Assembly: GCF_025630775.1 (NCBI RefSeq)
Contig: NZ_JAOSZE010000036.1
Location: forward strand, 1 to 64,000
DNA length: 64,000 nucleotides
Source of the DNA: Actinoplanes sp. KI2
GTDB taxonomy: Bacteria > Actinomycetota > Actinomycetes > Mycobacteriales > Micromonosporaceae
Direction: 5' to 3'
This document shows positions 35,386-42,136 of this stretch, piece by piece; the first letter of the stretch is position 1; every line of letters begins with the position of its first letter. A model generated the notes under the pieces. The model saw only the letters and a program-made list of their open reading frames with translations. It made no database searches and was not told the DNA's origin. The translations under genes were made by a program, and so were the position numbers.

Positions 35386-36224
35386 CGGGCGTGCTCCGCC
35401 ACACGCCGGCGCGCCCGGTAGCGGCCCGGCCATTCCCGGGCGATGGTCCGCAGCACGCGTACCCCGTCGGTCATCGCGTTCAGGTTGCTCTCGCCGTGGA
35501 TGCGGGCCTGCTCGAAGCTCGCCACCTCGACGATCCGCAGCCCGGCCCGGGCCGCGCGCAGGTTGAGCAGGGTCTCGATCTCGAAGCCGTCACCCCACAG
35601 CCGCCCGTCGCCACGGGTCGGCGCCGGCGTGGTGCTGTCCAGCCCGAACACGTCGAGGTGCCGGGCCCAGAAGGCGTTGTAGCCGTAGCAGAGGTCGCTG
35701 TACCGGGTGCGGAACAGTGTGTTGACCAGCACGCTGAGGCACTTGTTGCCGGCCCGGCGCAGGCGGGTGATGTCCGCGCTGCCGCCGGACCCGCGGAACC
35801 GGGAGCCTTTGGCGAAGTCGGCGCCACCCCGCAGCGCCGAGATGAAGCTGGGGATCTCCTTCGGGTCGGTCGACCCGTCGGCGTCGATCATCACCAGGAT
35901 GTCGCCGGTCGCGGCCGCGAAGCCACAGGCCAGCGCGTTGCCCTTGCCCCGGCGATTCTGGGTGACGACGCGGATGCCGGGCATCAGGCGGCGAGCGACG
36001 CCGACCGTGTCGTCGGTGGACCCGCCGTCGACCAGGATCACCTCGTCGACCGCCGGGAGCCGGGCCAGCACGTACGGGAGGTTCCGCGCCTCGTTGAGGG
36101 CGGGGACGATGACGCTCACCAGGGGCTGCCCCGACGGGGCAGCCCCTGGTGGCAGTGCGGTCTCCGGGCCGGCCGGCCGGGTCTCCGTTCCGGCGGATCG
36201 GCGAACGTAGGGGACCGTGGACAT
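35382..36224 (-). CDS. GT2-type glycosyltransferase (DPM1/undecaprenyl-P type)
   Basis: The 280-residue GT-A enzyme starts at ATG 36224 with TTGGAGAA upstream. After a 35-residue leader come VSVIVPALNEARNLPYVLA, EVILVDGGSTDDTVGVA and the metal-binding DADGSTDPKEIP (about 115), then KGSRFRGSGGSADIT and LCYGYNAFW. There is no C-terminal membrane domain. The likely role is charging a polyprenyl phosphate with a sugar or starting the glycan. It is the first of seven overlapping genes reading to 27712. Confidence 0.87.
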   Translation of the reverse strand: MSTVPYVRRSAGTETRPAGPETALPPGAAPSGQPLVSVIVPALNEARNLPYVLARLPAVDEVILVDGGSTDDTVGVARRLMPGIRVVTQNRRGKGNALACGFAAATGDILVMIDADGSTDPKEIPSFISALRGGADFAKGSRFRGSGGSADITRLRRAGNKCLSVLVNTLFRTRYSDLCYGYNAFWARHLDVFGLDSTTPAPTRGDGRLWGDGFEIETLLNLRAARAGLRIVEVASFEQARIHGESNLNAMTDGVRVLRTIAREWPGRYRARRRVAEHAR

Positions 36225-36306
36225 ATGAATGTTCTCCAAGGATCGGTTGTGCTGCGGGCGGATGCGGCCGGCCGCCACGAGTACGGCGCCGGCCGCGAAC
36301 GGGCGA

Positions 36307-37095
36307 TCAGGCGCCGGGCGCCTCGACCATCCAGGAGTAGATGTCCTGCTTCGTGAAGGCGCCGCCGGTCGCGGCGGTGAAGCCGACCCAGGCCGAGCTC
36401 GCGCCGACCTCGGCGGCCAGATCGACCGTGGCCTCCAGGGCCAGTTCCTCCTCGGCGCCGGCCTGCAGCGACCGCACGTAGATCCGCACGTCGTGGTTGG
36501 CCGCGTCGTAGTTCACCCGAGCCCAGAACGGTTGACCGAAGAGCGGGATCGACGGCTCGCCGATGGCCGCGTGGAAGTCCGGGTTGCCACGCAGCACGAC
36601 GGCCACGTGGTTGTTGCTCGGGTCGGTGGCGTTGCGGAACGTGTCGAACTCGACCGCGACGCTGTTGCGGATGCCGCGGAAGCCGAGGCCGCCGCCCCAG
36701 CCGCCGAGGGCCCGCGGGCCGTCGCTCTGCACGAGGAACGCGATGCCGTCGGCGGTGGGCTCACCGTGGTGCAGGTAGACCTTGAACCGCGACTCGAACG
36801 ACCGGGTCAGGTCGAGCTTGGGCTTGGCCCAGGCCGAGCCGGCCTGGCGGAACCCGCCCGGGGTCAGCCGCAGGATGCGCTGGCCGTCGGGTGCGGTGAT
36901 GATGTCGGCGGATCCGTTGCGGTCGAGCATCGTCGAGGCCCCGGCGAACGTCGGGAAGTCGATCAGATTCTCGCCGCCGTCGGCGGAAGCTCGGGTGGGC
37001 GTCGCGCCCATGGTTATCGAGAAGGCGAAGGCGGCAACCAGGCCACCGCGCGCCAGACGCGATGAACGTGAGAAGAACACGGTTCTGCGCTCCAT
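36307..37095 (-). CDS. Secreted L-type (legume-like) lectin-domain protein
   Basis: The 262-residue protein starts at ATG 37095. It has a Sec signal (about 1-38, ending SADG), then a single L-type lectin jelly roll: NLIDFPTFAGAS, SRFKVYLHHGEPTADGIAFLV, the conserved GGGLGFRGIRNSVAVEFDTF (about 135) with the metal/ligand-region Asp, NHVAVVLRGN and VGASSAWVGFTAATGG near the end. It should bind glycan outside the cell. It lies 82 bp upstream of the seven-gene polysaccharide operon on the same strand and may be its first gene. Confidence 0.85.
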   Translation of the reverse strand: MERRTVFFSRSSRLARGGLVAAFAFSITMGATPTRASADGGENLIDFPTFAGASTMLDRNGSADIITAPDGQRILRLTPGGFRQAGSAWAKPKLDLTRSFESRFKVYLHHGEPTADGIAFLVQSDGPRALGGWGGGLGFRGIRNSVAVEFDTFRNATDPSNNHVAVVLRGNPDFHAAIGEPSIPLFGQPFWARVNYDAANHDVRIYVRSLQAGAEEELALEATVDLAAEVGASSAWVGFTAATGGAFTKQDIYSWMVEAPGA

Positions 37096-37243
37096 TCGGG
37101 ATAATTCGCCCTACTTGGACGTGCCTCAACGTAGGACAGCGCACAGAGCCGCGTTGGCGAGTCCGGGTTATTTACCCCAAATTGGACTTCGGCGACGATC
37201 CAGCATCGTCGCAGCGGTCGTGTTCTCGCCGTACGATCCCCGC

Positions 37244-38011
37244 GTGTTTCCCTATCTCGACGCGCCCAAGCCGCTGGCCTTCGCCCACCGCGGCGGCGCC
37301 GCCACCGGCGACGAGAACACCGCCGAGGCCTTCGAGCGGGCGGTCAAGCTGGGTTTCCGCTACGTGGAGACGGATGTGCACGCCACCTCCGACGGCGTGC
37401 CGGTGGTCTTCCACGACGACACCCTGACGCGGCTGACCGGGCAGGCCGGCCGGGTCGCCGACCTGCGCTGGGCCGACCTCGCCACCCTCCGGATCAACGG
37501 CGCCGCGGCGATTCCCCGGCTCGACGAGACCCTCGACGCGTGGCCCGAGATCCGGTTCAACATCGACGTCAAGGCGGACAACGGCGCGGCCCCGGCGGTC
37601 GAGGCGATCCGGCGGGCCGGCGCGGCCGACCGGGTGCTGCTCGCCTCGTTCAGCGACGCGCGGCTGGCCCGGCTGCGGACGCTGGCCGGCCCCGCCGTCG
37701 CCACCTCGCTCGGCATGCGCTCGGTGACGCTGCTGCGCCTGTCCTCGCTGGCCCGGCTGCCGCTACGGCTGCCGCCGACGGCGGTGGCCGCCCAGGTCCC
37801 GGTGCGACACGCCGGGCTCACCGTGGTCGACCGCCGGTTCGTCGCGCACTGCCACCGGCTCGGCCTCCAGGTGCACGTGTGGACGGTCGACGACCCGGCC
37901 GAGATGGAGCGCCTGCTGGAGCTGGGCGTGGACGGCATCATGACCGACGACCTGCCCGCGCTGCGCGCCGTTTACGAATCGCGCGGCCACTGGCCGGGAA
38001 ATGGCGCGTAA
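37244..38011 (+). CDS. Glycerophosphodiester phosphodiesterase
   Basis: The 255-residue TIM-barrel GDPD hydrolyses glycerophosphodiesters to glycerol-3-phosphate and an alcohol. Catalytic motifs: LAFAHRGG (His, about 14), ENTAEAFERAVKLGFRYVET with the metal-binding E-x-D in VETDVHATSDGVPVVFHDDT (second His), and FNIDVKAD. The C-terminal VHVWTVDDPAEMERLLELGV and DGIMTDDLP complete the family pattern. No signal peptide, so intracellular. GTG 37244 is chosen because the first strand begins at once; GTG 37220 is possible. Divergent from the lectin gene. Confidence 0.92.
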   Translation: MFPYLDAPKPLAFAHRGGAATGDENTAEAFERAVKLGFRYVETDVHATSDGVPVVFHDDTLTRLTGQAGRVADLRWADLATLRINGAAAIPRLDETLDAWPEIRFNIDVKADNGAAPAVEAIRRAGAADRVLLASFSDARLARLRTLAGPAVATSLGMRSVTLLRLSSLARLPLRLPPTAVAAQVPVRHAGLTVVDRRFVAHCHRLGLQVHVWTVDDPAEMERLLELGVDGIMTDDLPALRAVYESRGHWPGNGA

Positions 38012-38341
38012 ATAGCATTCCCAGGTGTTTCATAGCTTCCTGCGCCCGATCATGGTTTACCGTTGGTGCGGCGACGATGCGTGCCCGACCCCGCGACAGG
38101 CTGTAGATAGGCAGGCATGCATGTCTGCTGGTCAGCGAAATTTTCCGTGATCTTGTTGAACTCCAGACATCGTCCGTTCGGAGGATGCTCGGGGTTCGGG
38201 CCTACCGGCATATCTTTTCTTTAAGTTTGGGCCAAGAATTCATCAATTTCGCAGTCTCAATTGCTATTTCGCGGCGCGACTCTTACCGTTCGGGGGCCGG
38301 TTGTGGGGCCGGAACGAATTCTTCGAAGGCAGGTATCGCGC
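38012..38341. other. Intergenic region, 330 bp, upstream of the wall-protein gene
   Basis: No gene seen. The segment about 38,205-38,275 is markedly AT-richer than its surroundings and probably carries promoter elements. A near-perfect palindrome lies at 38111-38128. I did not find a ydaO or other riboswitch pattern. Confidence 0.45.
38111..38128. promoter_or_regulatory. Near-perfect 18-bp palindrome, possible operator
   Basis: GCAGGCATGCATGTCTGC is symmetrical except for one base pair. It lies 214 bp upstream of the wall-protein start. No regulator can be named. Confidence 0.35.
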
Positions 38342-39781
38342 ATGCGTAGGTCGGCTTACCGCCGTGCGGCCGCACCATCCGGCGGCAACCGGCGGCTTCT
38401 CGCGGTCGGTGCGGTCATCGCCGCCCTGGGCGCGGTCGTCGCATTCACCACGATCTCCAACGCCGCCACCAACGACACGCCCGCGGGCAGCGGTGCCGGC
38501 AAGGTGGTCAACGGGCAGGTGATCCTCACCGACACCTGCGTGGACAGCAAGCTTCCGCTCCACGACGGCTTCCAGAACGGCAACCGCTGCGTCGCGACCG
38601 AGTTCGGCGAGGTCGCCTCCGAGAACAACAACACCACGCTGCTGATCACCTCGGCGCCCCGGCAGGTCACGGTCAACACGCCGTTCACCCTCAAGGTCAG
38701 CACCCGCAACCTGATCCGCGACCGCTTCCTCGCGGCCGGCAAGGGCGGGTACTACGTGGAGAGCTCGGTGCTGCAGGACGGCATCGAGCGCGGCCACTTC
38801 CACACCGCGTGCCGCATGCTGACCAGCACCAAGGAGGCGCCCGACCCCGCTCCGGTCCCGGCCTTCTTCGTGGCGACCGAGGACCAGAAGGGTGGCAAGA
38901 CGCCCGACGTCGTGACCATCCAGGTGCCGGGCATGCCGACCATCGGCACCGCGCAGTGCGCCTCGTGGGCCGGTGACGGCTCGCACCGGGTGCCGATGAT
39001 GCAGCGCGCCAACCAGACCCCGGCCATCGACGCCGTGCGGATCCAGGTGCGGGCGGCCGGCGGCAACAACGGTGGCGGCGGCAACACCGGTGGCGGCAAC
39101 AACGGTGGCGGCGGCAACACCGGTGGCGGCAACAACGGTGGCGGCGGCAACACCGGTGGCGGCAACACCGGCGGTGGCAACACCGGCGGTGGCAACAACA
39201 ACGGCGGCGGGGCGACCACGCCGCCCACCACCGCCCCGACCACTGCGGCGACGACCGCACCCGCCAACCCCGCGACGACCAAGCCCACCCAGCCGACGGT
39301 GAAGGACGTCATCACGCCGAAGGCGACCCCGACCACCCAGAAGCCGGCCACGACCACCACCAAGAAGGCCGAGACCGCGCCGAAGACCACCGCGCCGAAG
39401 GAGACCGAGAAGCCGGCCTCGACGAACACCGAGGACAGCGACTCGACCACGACCGACTCGTCCTCGAGCGACGACGCGACCGACAACACTCAGAGTGACG
39501 ACACCCCGGCCGCTAAGCCGAAGGCAAGCAAGAGCACGGAGGCCGCCGCCGCGGGCGACTACACCTACACCAACGACGACGGCGTGGTGAACTCCGGCGA
39601 AAAGCCGCCGACCAAGGACCAGGTGGCCGCGCAGACCACCAACGAGAAGAGCAGCGGAGTGCTGGCGCTGACCGGCAACAACACGGTCGCCTTCCTCGGC
39701 GGCGCGGTGGTGCTGATGCTGGCCGGCCTCGTGGTGATGGCGTTCACCCGCCGACGCCGCCCGGGCACCCCCTGGGAGTAA
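38342..39781 (+). CDS. Cell-wall-anchored repeat protein with LAxTG-type sorting signal
   Basis: The 479-residue surface protein starts at ATG 38342. The signal/anchor (about 22-45, RLLAVGAVIAALGAVVAF) leads to an N-terminal domain of about 190 residues with four cysteines (DTCVDSK, NRCVATE, HTACRML, AQCASW). Then follow a Gly/Asn repeat (240-290), a Thr/Pro/Lys region, an acidic Ser/Asp/Thr stretch and the C-terminal sorting signal: LALTG, hydrophobic helix VAFLGGAVVLMLAGLVVMAF and RRRR. LALTG fits the LAxTG class used by class E sortases. The N-terminal domain, with HFHTACRM, resembles an extracellular binding domain I cannot name. Confidence 0.82.
   Translation: MRRSAYRRAAAPSGGNRRLLAVGAVIAALGAVVAFTTISNAATNDTPAGSGAGKVVNGQVILTDTCVDSKLPLHDGFQNGNRCVATEFGEVASENNNTTLLITSAPRQVTVNTPFTLKVSTRNLIRDRFLAAGKGGYYVESSVLQDGIERGHFHTACRMLTSTKEAPDPAPVPAFFVATEDQKGGKTPDVVTIQVPGMPTIGTAQCASWAGDGSHRVPMMQRANQTPAIDAVRIQVRAAGGNNGGGGNTGGGNNGGGGNTGGGNNGGGGNTGGGNTGGGNTGGGNNNGGGATTPPTTAPTTAATTAPANPATTKPTQPTVKDVITPKATPTTQKPATTTTKKAETAPKTTAPKETEKPASTNTEDSDSTTTDSSSSDDATDNTQSDDTPAAKPKASKSTEAAAAGDYTYTNDDGVVNSGEKPPTKDQVAAQTTNEKSSGVLALTGNNTVAFLGGAVVLMLAGLVVMAFTRRRRPGTPWE
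39059..39211 (+). repeat. In-frame tandem repeats coding Gly/Asn linker
   Basis: Three identical 33-bp units (39059-39091, 39092-39124, 39125-39157; GGNNGGGGNTG each) are followed by shorter related units coding GGNTG and GGNNNGG. Exact identity implies recent expansion or frequent slippage that changes linker length without shifting frame. Confidence 0.93.
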
Positions 39782-39798
39782 CACGCAGTAGGCACACG

Positions 39799-39830
39799 AG
39801 GGCCGGTCCGCTTGCCAGCGGGCTGGCCCT
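39799..39830 (+). terminator. Terminator of the wall-protein gene
   Basis: A 13-bp stem (AGGGCCGGTCCGC with GCGGGCTGGCCCT, two G-T pairs) has a 6-nt loop and is followed by TTCG, 18 bp after the stop. Confidence 0.75.
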
Positions 39831-39859
39831 TCGCATGCGCCATGAATGAACTGGATGAG

Positions 39860-39878
39860 TGAGGGTAGCCTTACCCGC
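39860..39878 (+). promoter_or_regulatory. Iron-box-like operator (IdeR/DmdR type)
   Basis: TGAGGGTAGCCTTACCCGC contains the inverted repeat GGGTA-GCCT-TACCC and matches 12 of 19 positions of the actinobacterial iron box TTAGGTTAGGCTAACCTAA. It sits 36 bp upstream of the siderophore-interacting-protein gene, a usual member of the iron regulon. Confidence 0.55.
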
Positions 39879-39913
39879 GGCGAAGCGGATTGTCGAAGCG
39901 GAAGAGGATCAGC

Positions 39914-40768
39914 ATGCCGAACAGACCGGCGCGGCCGGCCCACCGGGCGACCGTCACCCGAGTCGAGCAACTCACCCCACACATGGTGCGCGTGGTCGTC
40001 GGCGGCGAGGGACTCCGCGCGATCACCGCGGGCGAGTTCACCGACCACTACATCAAGGTGCAGTTCCCGAGGCCGGGCGTGGTCTACCCCGAGCCGTTCG
40101 ACCTCGGCGTGATCCGCGAGACCATGCCTCCGGAGACCTGGCCGGTCACGCGCACGTACACGGTGCGCAAGTGGCTGCCGGAGATCCCCGAGATGTGGCT
40201 CGACTTCGTGGTGCACGGCGATGAGGGCATCGCGGGCCCGTGGGCGGCCACCGCCCAGCCCGGCGACCAGATCCTGTTCATGGGTCCCGGCGGCGCGTAC
40301 CGGCCGAGCCCCGACGCCGCGTGGCACCTGCTGGCCGGCGACGAGAGCGCGCTGCCGGCGATCGGCGCGGCGCTGGCGGAGATGCCCGCGGGCGCGGTCG
40401 TGCGCGCGTACCTGGAGGTCGCCGGCCCCGACGAGGAGCAGAAGCTGGAGGCCCCCGCGGACGCCGAGATCGTCTGGCTGCATCGGGGCGACCGCCGGGT
40501 GGGTGAGCTGCTGGCCGAGACCGTACGAGCGAGCCAGTTCCCGCCCGGCAAGGTGCACGCCTTCGTGCACGGCGAGGCGGGCCTCGTGAAGGACCTGCGC
40601 GGCTTCCTCCGCAAGGACTGCTCGATCCCGCTCGACCAGCTCTCGATCTCCGGCTACTGGCGGCTCGGGATGAACGAGGACGGCTGGCAGTCCTCGAAGC
40701 GCGAGTGGAACCAGCAGGTGGAACGCGAGCAGGAAGCGAGCGTCCAGGCAGCGCCGGCCGGACTGTGA
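39914..40768 (+). CDS. Siderophore-interacting protein (ferric-siderophore reductase)
   Basis: The 284-residue flavoprotein of the SIP family releases iron from ferric siderophores by FAD/NAD(P)H-dependent reduction in the cytoplasm. The start is ATG 39914 with GAAGAGGA upstream. N-terminal FAD domain: ATVTRVEQLTPHMVRVVVGG, TDHYIKVQFP and the flavin motif VTRTYTVRKW (R-x-Y-[T/S], about residue 82). WHLLAGDESALPAIGAAL opens the NAD(P)H domain (about 137). The C-terminus has SISGYWRLGMNEDGW, the characteristic SIP W-x-x-G-x-x-E segment. The iron-box-like site upstream suggests induction by iron starvation. Confidence 0.93.
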   Translation: MPNRPARPAHRATVTRVEQLTPHMVRVVVGGEGLRAITAGEFTDHYIKVQFPRPGVVYPEPFDLGVIRETMPPETWPVTRTYTVRKWLPEIPEMWLDFVVHGDEGIAGPWAATAQPGDQILFMGPGGAYRPSPDAAWHLLAGDESALPAIGAALAEMPAGAVVRAYLEVAGPDEEQKLEAPADAEIVWLHRGDRRVGELLAETVRASQFPPGKVHAFVHGEAGLVKDLRGFLRKDCSIPLDQLSISGYWRLGMNEDGWQSSKREWNQQVEREQEASVQAAPAGL

Positions 40769-40819
40769 AGGCGGGCACTCCGCCGCACGTTTCGGTCCGG
40801 TAACGCCGATGATGTGTAA

Positions 40820-42022
40820 GTGGTGACTGCCGAAGAGGAGCTGACCAAGACCCGCCCGTCCCGAACCAGGGCGGCGGCTGTCGCCGTGGCCGCGCTGCTT
40901 CTCGCCGCGGTCAATCTCCGCCTCGCGGTGACCAGCATCGGCCCGGTGCTCAGCGAGATCCGCTCCGGGCTCGGGATGAGCTCCACGGTCGCCGGCCTGC
41001 TCACCTCGATCCCGGCGTTCTGCTTCGCCCTGCTCGGGCTGGCCGCACCCAGGCTGGCCCGCCGCTTCGGCCCCGCCCGGGTCATCATCGTCGGCCTGGC
41101 CGTGCTCGCGGGCGGCCTGGCGCTGCGCGCGTACGCCGGCAACACGGTGTTGTTCCTGCTGCTCACCGTGGTGTCCTTGGCCGGCATCGCGGTGGTCAAC
41201 GTGCTGCTGCCGATGGTCGTCAAGCAGGAGTTCCCCACCCAGGTCGGCACGATGACCGGCCTTTACACGGTGGCGCTGAACCTCGGCGCGACCCTGGCGG
41301 CGGCCGCCACCGTCCCGCTGACCAACGCGTTCGGCGGCGACTGGCGGCTCGGCCTGGCCTGCTGGGCGGTGCTCGCGGTGATCGCGCTGCCGGCCTGGAT
41401 CCCGCTGGCCCGCGAACACCACGACGCCGCCGCCCAGCCGGCCCGCCACACCCTGGTCCGGGTGAGCCGGCACCCGGTGGCGTGGGCGCTGGCCGTGTAC
41501 TTCGGGCTGCAATCCACCTCGGCGTACGTGATCATCGGCTGGCTCCCGCAGATCTACCGGGACGCGGGCCTCTCCGCCGACGAGGCCGGCCTGCTGTTCG
41601 CCTCCACCTCGCTGCTCGGGGTGCCGCTCGGCTTCGCGCTCTCCGCGGTCGCCGGCCGGCTGCGAAGCCAGAGCATGATCGCGGCCGTGCTCGCCGTCTT
41701 CGGCGTGGCGGGCTACCTGGGCCTGTGGTGGGATCCGGCCGCCGCGCCGTGGCTGTGGGCCATCCTGCTGGGCGTCGTCAACACGGCGTTCCCGCTGGTC
41801 CTGACCATGATCGGCCTGCGCGGCAGCACGCCCGCGACGGTGGTGCGGCTGTCGGCGTTCGCCCAGGGTGTCGGCTATCTGATCGCCATCCCGGGCCCGA
41901 TCCTGGTCGGCGTCCTGCACGACCACACCGACGGCTGGCGGGCCCCGCTGGCCCTGATGATCGCCCTGATGATCCCCCAGGGCATCGCCGGCGTGGCGGC
42001 CGGCCGCAACCGCCAGGTCTGA
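40820..42022 (+). CDS. MFS transporter, CynX/NimT-like
   Basis: The 400-residue major-facilitator protein has 12 predicted helices. Helix 1 has AAVNLRLAVTSIGPVLSEI, characteristic of the CynX/NimT (cyanate/nitroimidazole) group. The loop 2-3 motif reads GLAAPRLARRFGPARVII, and SAYVIIGWLPQIYRDAGLS (about 235) plus the motif-like AQGVGYLIAIPGPILVGVLH complete the pattern. The substrate is unknown; it may export or import small anions. GTG 40820 lies 51 bp after the SIP gene, so the two may be co-transcribed. A large terminator follows. Confidence 0.85.
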   Translation: MVTAEEELTKTRPSRTRAAAVAVAALLLAAVNLRLAVTSIGPVLSEIRSGLGMSSTVAGLLTSIPAFCFALLGLAAPRLARRFGPARVIIVGLAVLAGGLALRAYAGNTVLFLLLTVVSLAGIAVVNVLLPMVVKQEFPTQVGTMTGLYTVALNLGATLAAAATVPLTNAFGGDWRLGLACWAVLAVIALPAWIPLAREHHDAAAQPARHTLVRVSRHPVAWALAVYFGLQSTSAYVIIGWLPQIYRDAGLSADEAGLLFASTSLLGVPLGFALSAVAGRLRSQSMIAAVLAVFGVAGYLGLWWDPAAAPWLWAILLGVVNTAFPLVLTMIGLRGSTPATVVRLSAFAQGVGYLIAIPGPILVGVLHDHTDGWRAPLALMIALMIPQGIAGVAAGRNRQV

Positions 42023-42081
42023 CCCCGCCGTCGACCGGGCCGGCGACCGGGACGCCCGAGACGCCGGCGCGCGGTGACTGA

Positions 42082-42129
42082 GCCGGGCCGGGTGGCCGGG
42101 ACGTTCAGCGTCCCGGCCACCGGCCCGGC
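42082..42129. terminator. Large bidirectional terminator
   Basis: A 21-bp stem with one bulged G (42082-42103 with 42109-42129, core GTGGCCGGGACG/CGTCCCGGCCAC) has a 5-nt loop. It lies between the convergent MFS gene and beta-propeller gene, and ends 8 bp from the latter's stop. Confidence 0.85.
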
Positions 42130-42136
42130 GGCTACC

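Noticed and set aside
39059..39211. Regular repeats that might suggest a CRISPR array
   Set aside because: The units are contiguous without spacers, in frame and encode a Gly/Asn linker; no cas gene is present.
38264..41926. A 1,220-codon open frame on the minus strand opposite the wall protein, SIP and MFS genes
   Set aside because: It is antisense to genes with clear family motifs, its product is low-complexity Arg/Gly/His/Asp, and it crosses terminator-like hairpins. High GC commonly creates such shadows.
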